Positions 32,793 to 42,033 of a DNA stretch of 64,000 bases are shown piece by piece (positions within the stretch are counted from its first letter, which is position 1; the number at the start of each line of letters is the position of its first letter). A program made the position numbers and the translations under genes. The stretch lies in NCBI RefSeq assembly GCF_002419965.1, contig NZ_DIHC01000009.1:9713-73712 (forward strand), in the 5' to 3' direction. The notes below the pieces were generated by a model. The model was given only the letters and a program-made list of their open reading frames with translations, had not been told where the DNA came from and did not search any database. The DNA is from Pseudomonas sp. UBA5706. Lineage in GTDB: Bacteria > Pseudomonadota > Gammaproteobacteria > Pseudomonadales > Pseudomonadaceae.

Positions 32793-34964
32793 TCAAAAAC
32801 TGACCGTCGCCGACAGCCGTGCGGTACGCGGCGCGCCGAGGAACAGGTAGTCATCGCCCAGGTATTCACCCACGTCGCGCCAGTAACGTTTGTCGAACAG
32901 GTTGTCGACCGTCAGGCGGAACACGGTGTCGTAGCCTTCGAGTTTGGTGCTGTAGCGACTCCCGGCGTTGAACACGGCGTAGTCATCGACTTTTACCGAG
33001 CCCTCGCGGTTGGCGTATTTGCTTGAGCTGTATTGCATGCCGCCGAGCAGAGCCAGGCCCGCAATCGGCAGGCTGTAATCAGCCGATAGGCTAGCGCGAA
33101 ATTTCGGCACGTTGATCGCCTGATGGTCTTCGTAAGCCGCGGTGCCACTGTCCTCTACCCGTGCCTTGATGGCTGCGGCGCTGGCAGCGATCTGCAGTTG
33201 CGAGGTCAGCCAGCCGTTGGCGCTCAGTTCCAGCCCGGTATTTTTCTGCTGGCCCTGCTGCACGAAGGTCAGGCTGCCATCGACGTCAGGCCTGGAATAC
33301 TGATACGCCTGACGGGTCTGGAACACGGCGGCGGTGAAGCTCATGCGCCGCCAGTCGTACTTGACCCCGGCCTCAAGCTGACGCGAAACCGTCGGTGCAA
33401 GTATTTCGCCGATATTGGTGTCGAACACCGACGCGGTGCCGCCCAGCGACAGGCCTTTGCTGTAGCGGGTGTAAAGCGAAACGGTATCGATCGGCTTGTA
33501 GATCAATGCCGCCTGGGGCAGGAAAATCGCGCGCTGTGTGTGGCGATTGTCGCTGCCGTCTTCGTTGTAGGCCTTTTCGTCGAGGCGCACCTGACGACCG
33601 CCGAGCACGGTCTGCCAATGCTCGTCGAAGCTGATGCGATCGGTGGCGAACAAGCCGTACTGACGACTGTCCAGGCGGCGTTCGGTATGGCCGACCGGCA
33701 GGTCGGAAGGTGCGAAGGCCTCTGGCGCCTGGTTGACGTTGCCCGAGCCCGCGTATTCGCTGAAATAAGGGCGAGTGTCGACCGTGCGGCGAAACGCACT
33801 GGTGCCAAAGGTCAGCTCGTGCTTGAGCCAGCCAGTGTTGAACAGGCCGGTCATGGCAGCCTCGACTTCATCGTTGCGCCGCGTGTCGTCGGGGCTGCGG
33901 AAGTCGTAGATGTCGTAGCCGCCGTTGCCGTTGAAATGCCCTGTGACGGGCGTGCTGGCGCAGTCGCTTTGGTAATAGCAGCCGTAGGCGAAAGCGCTGT
34001 AGTCATCGATCACCACCCGGCTGCGCGAGGCGCTTAGGCTGGCTTTCCAGTCATCGCTGAAGCGGTACTCATAGCGACCGTTCATGTTCAGCGAGTCAAT
34101 GCCCACCGGGTTGGACCAGCCCTGGTAGCCGAGCAGCTTGCGTGGCGAAGCGTCGTGGGGCAATTCAGTGCCGCCGATCAATTGATAGCCCGGCACCGAG
34201 CGCTGCTCTTTGGTTTGATACTCGACGTCCAGCTGCAAGGTCGATTGATCATTGATGTTCCAGTCGAACGCCAGGGAGGCAAAGTCCCGCTGTCCGTCGG
34301 CGTGCTCGACGTAGGAGCGAATATCTTCGTGAGCGACGTTGGCGCGCAGGCCGAACTGTTTCTCGCTGCCGAACCAGCCACCCACGTCGGTGGCGATGTA
34401 GCGCTCGCCATGCTCATTGGTGGAGACGGTGACCGAGCGTACGTCTTCAGGGCGTTTGGTCTTGTAATTGACCACACCCGCCGGCTCCGATACGCCGCTT
34501 TGCAAGCCCGACAAGCCCTTGAGCAGCTCAACCTGCTCCTTGTTTTCCAACGCCACGTTTTGCTCGCCAGTAACGCTGCGACCGTTGATGCGGTAGCTGT
34601 TGGCAGCATTGAGGGAAAAGCCCCGTACCACGAAGTTTTCGTAGTAGCCGACAGGCGCATAGCTGTCGCCCACCGAGGCGTCGTTGCGCAGCACGTCGCT
34701 GAGCAGCCTGGCCTGCTGATCCTTGAGCATCTGCGCGCTGAACACCGAAATCGAGGCAGGGGTATCGCGCAACGGAGTCTCGTTGAAGCCCCCGACCGAG
34801 GCACTCTGGGCCTGATAGGCCGAAGCCCGCTCACCCGACACTTTCACAGCGTCCAGCGTGAGCGGCTCGGCTTCCTGAGCGGCCAACCACGGCGAAGCGA
34901 AGGCAATGCTCAACGGCAACAGGCGGCGTGTAAGGCCTGCGGCAGGTCGGTGTGGGGTGGTCAT
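32793..34964 (-). CDS. TonB-dependent siderophore receptor
   Basis: The protein is 723 residues. A signal peptide of about 29 residues is followed by a plug domain (ETPLRDTPASISVFSAQML, ENFVVRGFSLN, YRINGRSV, VELLKGLSGLQSGVSEPAGVVNY) and a C-terminal beta-barrel ending in a terminal phenylalanine (RLSATVSF), as is usual for outer-membrane barrels. It imports a ferric siderophore with TonB energy. No secretin-like N-terminal signalling domain is present, so it is not coupled to a FecI/FecR system. The ATG at 34964 starts a proper signal peptide. The specific siderophore is unknown, and no siderophore biosynthesis genes are adjacent. Confidence 0.9.
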   Translation of the reverse strand: MTTPHRPAAGLTRRLLPLSIAFASPWLAAQEAEPLTLDAVKVSGERASAYQAQSASVGGFNETPLRDTPASISVFSAQMLKDQQARLLSDVLRNDASVGDSYAPVGYYENFVVRGFSLNAANSYRINGRSVTGEQNVALENKEQVELLKGLSGLQSGVSEPAGVVNYKTKRPEDVRSVTVSTNEHGERYIATDVGGWFGSEKQFGLRANVAHEDIRSYVEHADGQRDFASLAFDWNINDQSTLQLDVEYQTKEQRSVPGYQLIGGTELPHDASPRKLLGYQGWSNPVGIDSLNMNGRYEYRFSDDWKASLSASRSRVVIDDYSAFAYGCYYQSDCASTPVTGHFNGNGGYDIYDFRSPDDTRRNDEVEAAMTGLFNTGWLKHELTFGTSAFRRTVDTRPYFSEYAGSGNVNQAPEAFAPSDLPVGHTERRLDSRQYGLFATDRISFDEHWQTVLGGRQVRLDEKAYNEDGSDNRHTQRAIFLPQAALIYKPIDTVSLYTRYSKGLSLGGTASVFDTNIGEILAPTVSRQLEAGVKYDWRRMSFTAAVFQTRQAYQYSRPDVDGSLTFVQQGQQKNTGLELSANGWLTSQLQIAASAAAIKARVEDSGTAAYEDHQAINVPKFRASLSADYSLPIAGLALLGGMQYSSSKYANREGSVKVDDYAVFNAGSRYSTKLEGYDTVFRLTVDNLFDKRYWRDVGEYLGDDYLFLGAPRTARLSATVSF

Positions 34965-35153
34965 CGAAAACGAAGCTCCAGGCGGGATGTCTTGTCGGCG
35001 CATCTTTTACGTTCTACGCCGTTTTTTTACAACCTCGATACACCCTCGATACACGTATGAAAGCGCTTGAAAGCGGGTGGTCCGCTCTTGCTCCTGAAGC
35101 AGGCTTGCCGGCGGCGGTGTGTTTGAAATCGCTATCGCAGGTGAGCCGGGTGG

Positions 35154-36050
35154 CTACAGAAGCGGCGTGTTGGCGACTTCTTCACCCAACCACATCAGAA
35201 ACGCTTTCAACGGCGCCTGGCGTTCCCTCCCCGGCACGCACACCGCCATATAACGCGGGCCGGGCAAACTGATTTCCGGTCTATAGGCCACCAATTCACC
35301 GCGTTTCACGCTGTCGGCCACCAGCACATTACTCGCCAGCACCGCCCCATGCCCTGCCACGGCGGCGCTCAGCGCGTAGTGCTCGTCGTCGAACTCATGC
35401 AGGCGGGCGGTCTCAAGCCAGCTTTCGCAGCCAGCCGCCGCGCACCAAGTGCTCCAGCTGATCGCATACCCACCGGGCATCTGCCAGCGCAGGTCAATCA
35501 GCTCGACACTCGCGCCGTCCAGTGACGCCACCCGTGCTGGCGCTGCGTACACGCCGAAATGCTCGTTCATCAAGTGTTGCCGAAACAGCTTCGGGTCGTC
35601 GCGACTCACCGTGCGAATCGCCAGATCGATGCTGGAATCGCGTAGCAGATCGACCTGTTCATTGCGCGTGTCGACCCGCACGTTGAACTGCGGATATGCC
35701 CGATAAAATCCGCCCAGGCGGGGAATCAACCAAGCCGCGGCAAGGCCCGGCGTGGTCGACAGGGTCAGCGTCTGGGAAGCGACATCGGTGCAAAAGCTCG
35801 CAAGGCTTCGGCTGATCTCCAGCAATGCGCCATGGGTCTGGCGATACAGTCGCTCACCGTCCGGCGTCAAGACCACGCCCTGGCCAGAACGCTCGAACAG
35901 CATCGCACCGAGCCAGGCTTCCAGCGTTTTGACCTGATGGGAAATGGCCGCCGGAGTCACCGATAACTCCTCAGCCGCCGACTTGAAGCTGCCCAGCCGA
36001 GCCGCCGCTTCGAAGGTGCGGACCGCAGTGAGCGGAAGATTGGAGAACAC
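35154..36050 (-). CDS. LysR-family regulator of the GcvA type, GTG start
   Basis: The protein is 298 residues with an N-terminal HTH (SFKSAAEELSVTPAAISHQVKTLE) and a GcvA-like effector domain. The start is taken as GTG at 36050 because AGGGAG lies 6 bases upstream; an in-frame TTG at 36089 would place the start inside the operator. It is divergent from the PACE efflux gene, the usual AceI/AceR-like arrangement, so it probably controls that efflux pump. A T-N11-A box lies between them. Confidence 0.87.
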   Translation of the reverse strand: MFSNLPLTAVRTFEAAARLGSFKSAAEELSVTPAAISHQVKTLEAWLGAMLFERSGQGVVLTPDGERLYRQTHGALLEISRSLASFCTDVASQTLTLSTTPGLAAAWLIPRLGGFYRAYPQFNVRVDTRNEQVDLLRDSSIDLAIRTVSRDDPKLFRQHLMNEHFGVYAAPARVASLDGASVELIDLRWQMPGGYAISWSTWCAAAGCESWLETARLHEFDDEHYALSAAVAGHGAVLASNVLVADSVKRGELVAYRPEISLPGPRYMAVCVPGRERQAPLKAFLMWLGEEVANTPLL

Positions 36051-36060
36051 GGACAGCTCC

Positions 36061-36083
36061 CTGCATGAATTGAATTGATGCAG
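36061..36083. promoter_or_regulatory. LysR box CTGCAT-N11-ATGCAG
   Basis: A perfect 6-bp inverted repeat has exactly 11 bases between arms, matching the T-N11-A rule for LysR binding sites. It sits 11 bases upstream of the LysR start and about 84 bases upstream of the PACE gene start, well placed for autoregulation and activation. Confidence 0.65.
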
Positions 36084-36166
36084 GGTCAATTTATCTCATT
36101 TTTCATGCCCACGATGACCCGCTAGCGTGACTGACATTCGTCCCGCCACGCTTTCTGGAGATCAAC

Positions 36167-36643
36167 ATGCAACGCAGCCTTCAAGGCCGTAAACGCAAAC
36201 TGGTTCAAGCCACCCTTTATGAACTCATCGCCATCATGGTGCTGTCGCCGACCCTTTCGCTGATCTACGCCGACGACCTGGCTCATGCAGGCGCGCTGTC
36301 GCTGATGCTCTCCGCCAGCGCCCTGATCTGGAACATGCTGTACAACGGGATGTTCGAACTCTGGGAGGCACGACAGGCGCAACGCACCCGCAACCTGACT
36401 CGCCGATTGTTGCACTCGTTGGGCTTTGAAGGCGGGTTGGTGCTGATGTTGATTCCGCTGGTGGCGTGGTGGCTGAGCATTTCGTGGTGGGCCGCGCTGA
36501 TGACCGATCTGGGACTGTTTGTGTTTTTCTTCTTTTATGCGCTGGTGTTTCAGTGGGTGTTTGATCGAGTGTTCGACGTGCCTGTGTCGGCGCAGGAGCG
36601 GGCTTGCTGCCAAGGGCATGCCGATCCGGAAACCGACGTGTAG
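36167..36643 (+). CDS. PACE-family (AceI-like) efflux protein with REP-derived tail
   Basis: The protein is 158 residues with four membrane segments forming two bacterial transmembrane pair repeats. The functionally important glutamate of AceI is present in LYELIAIMVLSP (about E19), and a second conserved half begins HSLGFEGGLVLMLIPLVAWW. PACE proteins expel biocides such as chlorhexidine. The family normally ends soon after FDRVF; here about 20 extra residues follow, encoded by DNA that resembles a Pseudomonas REP sequence. It is divergent from a LysR regulator. Confidence 0.87.
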   Translation: MQRSLQGRKRKLVQATLYELIAIMVLSPTLSLIYADDLAHAGALSLMLSASALIWNMLYNGMFELWEARQAQRTRNLTRRLLHSLGFEGGLVLMLIPLVAWWLSISWWAALMTDLGLFVFFFFYALVFQWVFDRVFDVPVSAQERACCQGHADPETDV

Positions 36644-36789
36644 CCGGGGATATCGCCCTACCCGGGCCAGTGATTGAAACGTCCGGGCGCTGCATGAGCG
36701 CTTACCCGCCGTAAAGCATCCATTCGAACAAAAAAGAGCCTTGTATGACTCCTGCACAAAGGCGGGAGCCATATCGATGACATTTTTGC

Positions 36790-37950
36790 TCACTCAGCCA
36801 ATCCCACCTTCAGCAACTTCCCGTCGTCCTCATCGGTCAGCACATACAGGTAACCATCAGGGCCTACGCGAACGTCACGAATACGCGAGTTCAAATCGCC
36901 GAGCAGACGCTCCTCGTGCACCACCTTGTCGTCCTTGAGTTCAAGGCGAATCAGAACCTGAGCCGCCAGCGCCCCGATGAAGATGTTGTGGTCCCACTGC
37001 TTGAACGTGTCCGAGTCGTAGAAGGCCATGCCGCTGATGGCCGGGGATTTCTCCCAGACGTGGAACGGGTTGGTCACGCCTTCGACGATCTTGCCGCGCG
37101 ACTCAGGGATCGGCTGGCCGTTGTAGTCGATGCCGAAAGTGGAAATCGGCCAGCCATAATTGGCGCCGCGTTCGATGATGTTTATTTCATCGCCACCCAT
37201 CGGCCCGTGCTCGTTGGTCCACAGGGTTCCGGTCCAGGGGTTGAGCGCGGCGCCCTGCTGGTTGCGGTGGCCGTAGCTCCAGATTTCGGGACGCACGTTT
37301 TTCTGACCAACGAAGGGGTTGTCCTTGGGGATCGAGCCGTCGGGGTACAGGCGTACGACCTTGCCTTGCAACTTGTCCAGATCCTGAGCGGTGGGCCGGT
37401 TGTTGTTTTCGCCCAGGGCGATGAATAGATAGCCGTCCCGGTCGAAGACAATGCGCGAGCCAAAGTGGTTGCCAACCGACAGTTTGGGCTGCTGCTGAAA
37501 GATCCGGGTGAAGCTTTCGAGCTTGGTCATGTCGTCCGACAGCCGCCCACGCCCCGCAGCGGTGCCGCCGGTCTTGCCATCAGCCGCTGCTTCGGCGTAG
37601 GTCAGGTAAACCATCCGGTCCTTGGCAAAATCCGGCGACAGTTCGACGTCAAGTAACCCGCCCTGCCCTTGCACCCAGACGTTGGGGACGCCGGAGATCG
37701 GCTTGGACAACTTCCCGTCGGGGCTGACCCGACGCAGGGCGCCCGTGCGCTCGGTGACCAGCATGCCGTTGCCATGCGGCAGAAACGCAACCGCCCACGG
37801 ATGCTGCAAACCGCCCACCACTTCATCCACCGTCAGCGTGCCCTCCTCGCTCTGGTAACGGGCGGCAGACACCTGCCATGACACGCTGCACAGTGCGCTG
37901 GCACAGAGGGTGGCGATCAAGGTTTTGCGGATCATGCTCTTACGCAACAT
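36790..37950 (-). CDS. PQQ-dependent soluble aldose sugar dehydrogenase
   Basis: The protein is 386 residues with a signal peptide of about 29 residues. The six-bladed propeller family of YliI/soluble glucose dehydrogenase is clear: HPWAVAFLPHGNGMLVTERTG, VGNHFGSRIVFDRDGYLFI with the catalytic histidine (about H162), and YGHRNQQGAALNP with the PQQ-binding arginine. It oxidises aldoses in the periplasm. The ATG at 37950 has AAAGGA 8 bases upstream; the extension to 38031 is not supported. It is followed on the same strand by nothing coupled; the small exported protein gene lies upstream. Confidence 0.9.
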   Translation of the reverse strand: MLRKSMIRKTLIATLCASALCSVSWQVSAARYQSEEGTLTVDEVVGGLQHPWAVAFLPHGNGMLVTERTGALRRVSPDGKLSKPISGVPNVWVQGQGGLLDVELSPDFAKDRMVYLTYAEAAADGKTGGTAAGRGRLSDDMTKLESFTRIFQQQPKLSVGNHFGSRIVFDRDGYLFIALGENNNRPTAQDLDKLQGKVVRLYPDGSIPKDNPFVGQKNVRPEIWSYGHRNQQGAALNPWTGTLWTNEHGPMGGDEINIIERGANYGWPISTFGIDYNGQPIPESRGKIVEGVTNPFHVWEKSPAISGMAFYDSDTFKQWDHNIFIGALAAQVLIRLELKDDKVVHEERLLGDLNSRIRDVRVGPDGYLYVLTDEDDGKLLKVGLAE

Positions 37951-38042
37951 GGACGATTCCTTTTGCTGGAGGTGTATCAGGGCCTGCCCTCGGAGCGGGC
38001 GCGCAATCCGGCCAAGGCGGTCGATAGACACGCGTGGTCGAT

Positions 38043-38384
38043 TCAGTTGCTGCCGCGCTCGTTGCCGCTGGACGTTCGTGGAGCTTGCTGACGTGTAGGG
38101 TAGCCGTTGCCGATGCCGCCGTTTTCCAGGGTCGGCACGCGCTGTGGCGCAGGATTGAGGTTTGGACCACGCGGAGTGGGCGAGATCGACTGCGTGCCCT
38201 GCCAGCTGTTGGGATTGGCACGGCGGATGGCGCCGTTGTCGGAATTGTTGTTGCTGCGGTTGGGGTAGCTGGCCGAAGCCAATGCCTGAGGGGATTGCTC
38301 AGCACGCTCGCCCGCTTGAACCAAGCCGCCAGTCAATAGGCCAGCCAGGGAGAACAGTGCAAGACGTCGCAGAAAGCTGTTCAT
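38043..38384 (-). CDS. Small exported Asn/Pro/Ser-rich protein
   Basis: The protein is 113 residues. A signal peptide (MNSFLRRLALFSLAGLLTGGLVQA) is followed by a low-complexity mature part rich in Asn, Ser, Pro, Arg and Gly, probably disordered. No family recognised. The gene lies 93 bases upstream of the sugar dehydrogenase on the same strand and could share its promoter. Confidence 0.55.
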   Translation of the reverse strand: MNSFLRRLALFSLAGLLTGGLVQAGERAEQSPQALASASYPNRSNNNSDNGAIRRANPNSWQGTQSISPTPRGPNLNPAPQRVPTLENGGIGNGYPTRQQAPRTSSGNERGSN

Positions 38385-38775
38385 CGATTACCTCATGAAG
38401 ATGGGTATGAATGAGTGGCGATTGCGGTGTTTGACGGCGTGACGGCGCGCAGGTTCGCGGACACGATGAACCAGGCATACGACCGTTCATTTTGTAACAA
38501 GGATAGTCAAAGCGACGCGCTCAGCCCGACTGCGCTGTGCTGACGACACGGGTGTGAGATTTTGCTGCCGCTTTGTGCCTGAACGCGGGCTGGCGTCCGT
38601 CTGCACCCTTGGCAGAGCAGTTTGGCGGCTGACCGATAGAAGCGGTCGCCGGTTGCACAAATCTTCCAGACCATGCGTTAGGCTGCCGGTAACCTGAGCC
38701 ATGCTTGGGCGTGCTGTTATCGAGAATGCCCGCCACTATCGCTACGACCCTGCCGCCTCTTTATCAGGAGCCCTC
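38385..38775. other. Intergenic region between divergent genes
   Basis: About 390 bases hold no supported gene. They carry promoters for the small exported protein (minus) and the AraC regulator (plus). No long perfect palindrome was found. Confidence 0.35.
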
Positions 38776-39612
38776 ATGCCCGAACGCAACTGGATCGATC
38801 TCAAGCAGGACGCGCTGTCCGGCATCGAGACGATGCGCGCGCATTTCGAGGGGCACGCGTACGACCCGCATTGGCATGATAGTTATCTGGTGGGTATCAC
38901 CGAACAGGGTGTGCAGCAGTTCAACTGTCGCCGTCAACGGCACAACAGCACACCGGGCAAGGTGTTCTTGCTGGAGCCCGGAGACCTCCACGACGGTCAT
39001 GCACCCGAAGCGGGTGGCTTCACTTATCGCACGCTGTACCTGGACCCGCAGTGGATAGAACGCGAGCTGCGCGCGCAATTCGAAGAGGCCCCAGACAACG
39101 CGCAACTCAGCTTCGCAGCGACGTTGGCCGATGACAGTCGCCTGTCCTCGGCCACCGCCAAAGCGTTCGAAGCGATGCATAGCCAGGAGCTGCGCATCGT
39201 GCGCCAGACCGCGCTGGACACCCTGCTCTCAAGCGTGACCCGCCATCTGCACTGGCGCGCGCTGATCAACCCCGATCCCCGCCTGCCGCTGGTGGCGCAA
39301 CGGGCGCGCGACTATCTGCACAGTCACCTGCATCAGGACATCGGACTTGACGATCTGGCCAGGGCGACCGGCGTTGATCGCTTCCGTTTGAGCCGGGCCT
39401 TCAAGGCTGCCTTTGGCCTGGCGCCCCATGCCTACCTGATTCAACTGCGCCTGACTCGCGCCCGGCGCTTGCTGGCCCGCGGCGAGCTGCCGGTCAGCGT
39501 CGCCGCCGCATTGGGTTTTGCCGACCAGAGCCATCTGGGCCGCTGGTTCCAGCGTGCCTATCGCATGACGCCCGCCGACTACCGCAAACGCTGCTCAAAT
39601 CTTCCAGACTGA
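38776..39612 (+). CDS. AraC-family transcriptional regulator
   Basis: The protein is 278 residues. The N-terminal cupin domain shows HAYDPHWHDSYLVGITEQGVQ near 27-47, and the C-terminal double HTH shows IGLDDLARATGVDRFRLSRAFKAAFG near 198 and VSVAAALGFADQSHLGRWFQRAYR near 248. The ATG at 38776 has CAGGAG 6 bases upstream. It is followed after 52 bases by a LysE-type exporter, which it probably controls; AraC-LysE pairs of this kind are common in Pseudomonas. Confidence 0.88.
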   Translation: MPERNWIDLKQDALSGIETMRAHFEGHAYDPHWHDSYLVGITEQGVQQFNCRRQRHNSTPGKVFLLEPGDLHDGHAPEAGGFTYRTLYLDPQWIERELRAQFEEAPDNAQLSFAATLADDSRLSSATAKAFEAMHSQELRIVRQTALDTLLSSVTRHLHWRALINPDPRLPLVAQRARDYLHSHLHQDIGLDDLARATGVDRFRLSRAFKAAFGLAPHAYLIQLRLTRARRLLARGELPVSVAAALGFADQSHLGRWFQRAYRMTPADYRKRCSNLPD

Positions 39613-39664
39613 CAGCGCTCGCGCGGCGATCATCGCTGCCTGATCAATCGCTGCCGAGTTGCCC

Positions 39665-40267
39665 ATGCAGACCTTCCTGCCCTTTGTGCTGTTTGCCTTC
39701 GTCGCTTCCATTACACCCGGTCCCACCAACATCCTGGTGCTGACCCACAGCTCGCGCCATGGACTGTTACGCACGCTGCCGATCGTGCTCGGTGCCTGTG
39801 CGGGCGCAGCGTTGCTGGTGCTGCTGGTCGGCACCGGGCTGGGCGATGCGTTGGCGCGCCACCCTTACGTGCAAACGCTGATGGGGTGGACCGGCATCGC
39901 TTGGCTTACCTGGCTGGCGTGGCAGATCTTCAGCGCGCCGGCCGAAGCCATAGAACCTGAAAAAGCTGCCGCCGGGCCGCAGCTGGGGCTGTGGGGCGCG
40001 GCGGGCCTGCAACTGGTCAACCCCAAGACCTGGATGATGGCGCTGGCCGTGATTAGCGTGTTTGCAGGTACCGACGCCGATCGCACGCTGCGGGTGATGG
40101 GGATGTCGCTGGCCTTTTTTATGATATCGATCCCGTGCATGAGCGCTTGGGCGTGGCTGGGCGTGGGCGCCGCGAAGTTCTGCCGCTCGGCGCAGAGCAT
40201 GAAGCGGTTCAATCAGGGAATGGCGCTGCTGTTGGTGGTCTCGGCAGGTTTGACGTGGGTGGTGTAG
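39665..40267 (+). CDS. LysE/RhtB-family amino acid exporter
   Basis: The protein is 200 residues with about six membrane segments. The hallmark ASITPGPTNILVLTHSSRHG lies near residues 14-33 and LQLVNPKTWMMALAVISVF near 118. It exports amino acids or related compounds. The ATG at 39665 is chosen over a TTG at 39659. It follows an AraC regulator on the same strand. Confidence 0.87.
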   Translation: MQTFLPFVLFAFVASITPGPTNILVLTHSSRHGLLRTLPIVLGACAGAALLVLLVGTGLGDALARHPYVQTLMGWTGIAWLTWLAWQIFSAPAEAIEPEKAAAGPQLGLWGAAGLQLVNPKTWMMALAVISVFAGTDADRTLRVMGMSLAFFMISIPCMSAWAWLGVGAAKFCRSAQSMKRFNQGMALLLVVSAGLTWVV

Positions 40268-40372
40268 CCGCGTAAACACCTCAGCCGTCAAGGCACGCGT
40301 CCATTGGCGGGCAGTCATGCATCGCCCGGCATGATTTAATGCAAGGTTCGAACGCCGACCCCGGACCCTGCC

Positions 40373-41374
40373 ATGGCCCCTTCCTACGATGCTCGCGGCA
40401 ACATCTACGCGGTGATTTCTCCCCAGGCCCTGCGCGCACTGGGGGTGAACGTGCCCGAGACCGCCGCTGACGCTGCGCTGGCTCGCCGCAGCTGGGCGCC
40501 CCATGCGATCGCTGCGCTCTGCGACTGGCCCCCGGGCAAGCGTCCTGCCGACAGCAAGGCGCATCGCTCGGACGGCTTGCTGGTCGGCCCTTTTCAGCAC
40601 GCAGCGCCGTTCGATGTGCTGATCCTCAACACCGACGGCACACTGGCCGAACGCAGCGGTAACGGGCTGACCATTTTCTCTCAGTCGCTGGCCGACAGCG
40701 GGCTTACGCCGGGTGGCCAGGGTTTCCTGCTGAATGTGCATCATGATCACGAGGATTCAGCCAGTCCTTCGCCCACCGGGGTGGTCCCGGCCGTTTTGGA
40801 CGGTGTTGCGGGCTTCTGGCTGGACATCGGCACACCGGGGTTCGGTGCCGTCGCGGTTGGCGCCAAAGGACCGGGCGTCGGCGACGCGGTGATCAACGAC
40901 GCGCCGGTCAATCGGGTCGAGCGCCTGGCACGTCTTCATCCCGACTGGCGCACCAGCGTATTTGTCAGGGTGGGCAACCCGCACTGCGTCACGATGGTGG
41001 CCGATGCCACTGCTCTGCCAGGTTTCGCGGCGCTTCACGATGCGCCGCTCAACGAGGCTCTGACGCGGATCGCGTTTGCCGCTGGTGAGTTGGGTGAGGG
41101 TGACCCGTGCCCGGCTGGCATCAACCTGCAATGGGCTGCGCGGCTGGCGCCGAATCGAATCATGGCGCGAGTGTTCGAACGCGGCGAAGGACCGACCGCT
41201 TCCTCCGGCACCAGCGCCAGCGCGGTGGCATCAGCCGCGTGGCTTAGCGGTTGGGTCGATGCAGGCATGGTGCAAGTGGTCATGCCCGGAGGCACCGCGC
41301 CTGTGCGTTTGGTCGAAGAGGACGGGCAACTGCGACAGGTGCAGCTGTTCGGCCAGGCACACCTGCAGCATTGA
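40373..41374 (+). CDS. DapF-like epimerase-fold protein with both catalytic Cys replaced by Ser
   Basis: The protein is 333 residues with the twin-domain diaminopimelate epimerase/PhzF fold. Landmarks are ILNTDGTLAERSGNG at 84-98, RVGNPHCVTMV at 199-209 and VFERGEGPTASSGTSAS at 267-283. In DapF the catalytic pair is C-G-N-G and A-C-G-S-G; here they are Ser95 (ERSGNG) and Ser278 (TASSGT). The glutamate of ERGEG and the NPH loop remain. Two-cysteine proton transfer is therefore unlikely, and another reaction or a binding role should be considered. It stands alone and converges with the deaminase gene. Confidence 0.8.
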   Translation: MAPSYDARGNIYAVISPQALRALGVNVPETAADAALARRSWAPHAIAALCDWPPGKRPADSKAHRSDGLLVGPFQHAAPFDVLILNTDGTLAERSGNGLTIFSQSLADSGLTPGGQGFLLNVHHDHEDSASPSPTGVVPAVLDGVAGFWLDIGTPGFGAVAVGAKGPGVGDAVINDAPVNRVERLARLHPDWRTSVFVRVGNPHCVTMVADATALPGFAALHDAPLNEALTRIAFAAGELGEGDPCPAGINLQWAARLAPNRIMARVFERGEGPTASSGTSASAVASAAWLSGWVDAGMVQVVMPGGTAPVRLVEEDGQLRQVQLFGQAHLQH

Positions 41375-41533
41375 CACGGTACAGCCATACGATCAGCCAT
41401 CCTGAGGGCAAGTGGCTGTTGAACAAGCCGTCCCGTCCTGTGATGGGCAGGCAACCGACCTGTAAAAAGACAGGCTCGTCCCATGGGTCAGGATGGTTCA
41501 ACTGCCAGGCATTGCGCGCGGTATGCCGGATCG

Positions 41534-41971
41534 CTACTCGCCGATATCCTCGTTCCACAGTTCAGGCTTGGCGGCGATGAACTGTTTCATCAGCCCGGCG
41601 CAGGTCGCGTTGTGCAGCACGTCCACCTGCACACCCCGTGAGCGCAGCAGTTGTTCCTCGCCCATGAATGTCTCGTTCTCGCCGACGATCACCTTGCCAA
41701 TGCCGTACAGCAGGATCGCCCCGCTGCACATCGCGCAGGGCGAGAGGGTCGTGTAAAGCGTTGCTTCGCGGTAGACCCTGGCGGGCTGGCGTCCGGCGTT
41801 TTCAAAGGCGTCCATCTCGCCGTGCTTGATCGCACTGCCTTGCTGAACCCGGCGGTTGTGGCCGCGACCAATGATCTTGCCGTCGTGGACGATGACCGAA
41901 CCGATCGGAATACCGCCCTCGTCGAGCCCTTTTTGCGCCTCATCGATGGCCGCTTGCATAAATGGGTCCAT
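41534..41971 (-). CDS. Yeast-type cytosine deaminase (Fcy1-like)
   Basis: The protein is 145 residues of the zinc cytidine-deaminase superfamily. The HGEMDAFE motif near residues 62-69 gives the zinc histidine and the proton-shuttle glutamate, and LSPCAMCSGAILLYG near 88-102 gives the two zinc cysteines. The C-terminus WNEDIGE matches the tail of yeast Fcy1, so cytosine to uracil deamination is more likely than tRNA adenosine deamination. The ATG at 41971 fits the family length; the extension to 42037 is not supported. Confidence 0.85.
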   Translation of the reverse strand: MDPFMQAAIDEAQKGLDEGGIPIGSVIVHDGKIIGRGHNRRVQQGSAIKHGEMDAFENAGRQPARVYREATLYTTLSPCAMCSGAILLYGIGKVIVGENETFMGEEQLLRSRGVQVDVLHNATCAGLMKQFIAAKPELWNEDIGE

Positions 41972-42033
41972 GGTTAACTCTTCCCCGTGTGAAGCAAAAG
42001 AATGTCCCGAGTCTTTTACAAAGACCGGAAAGC

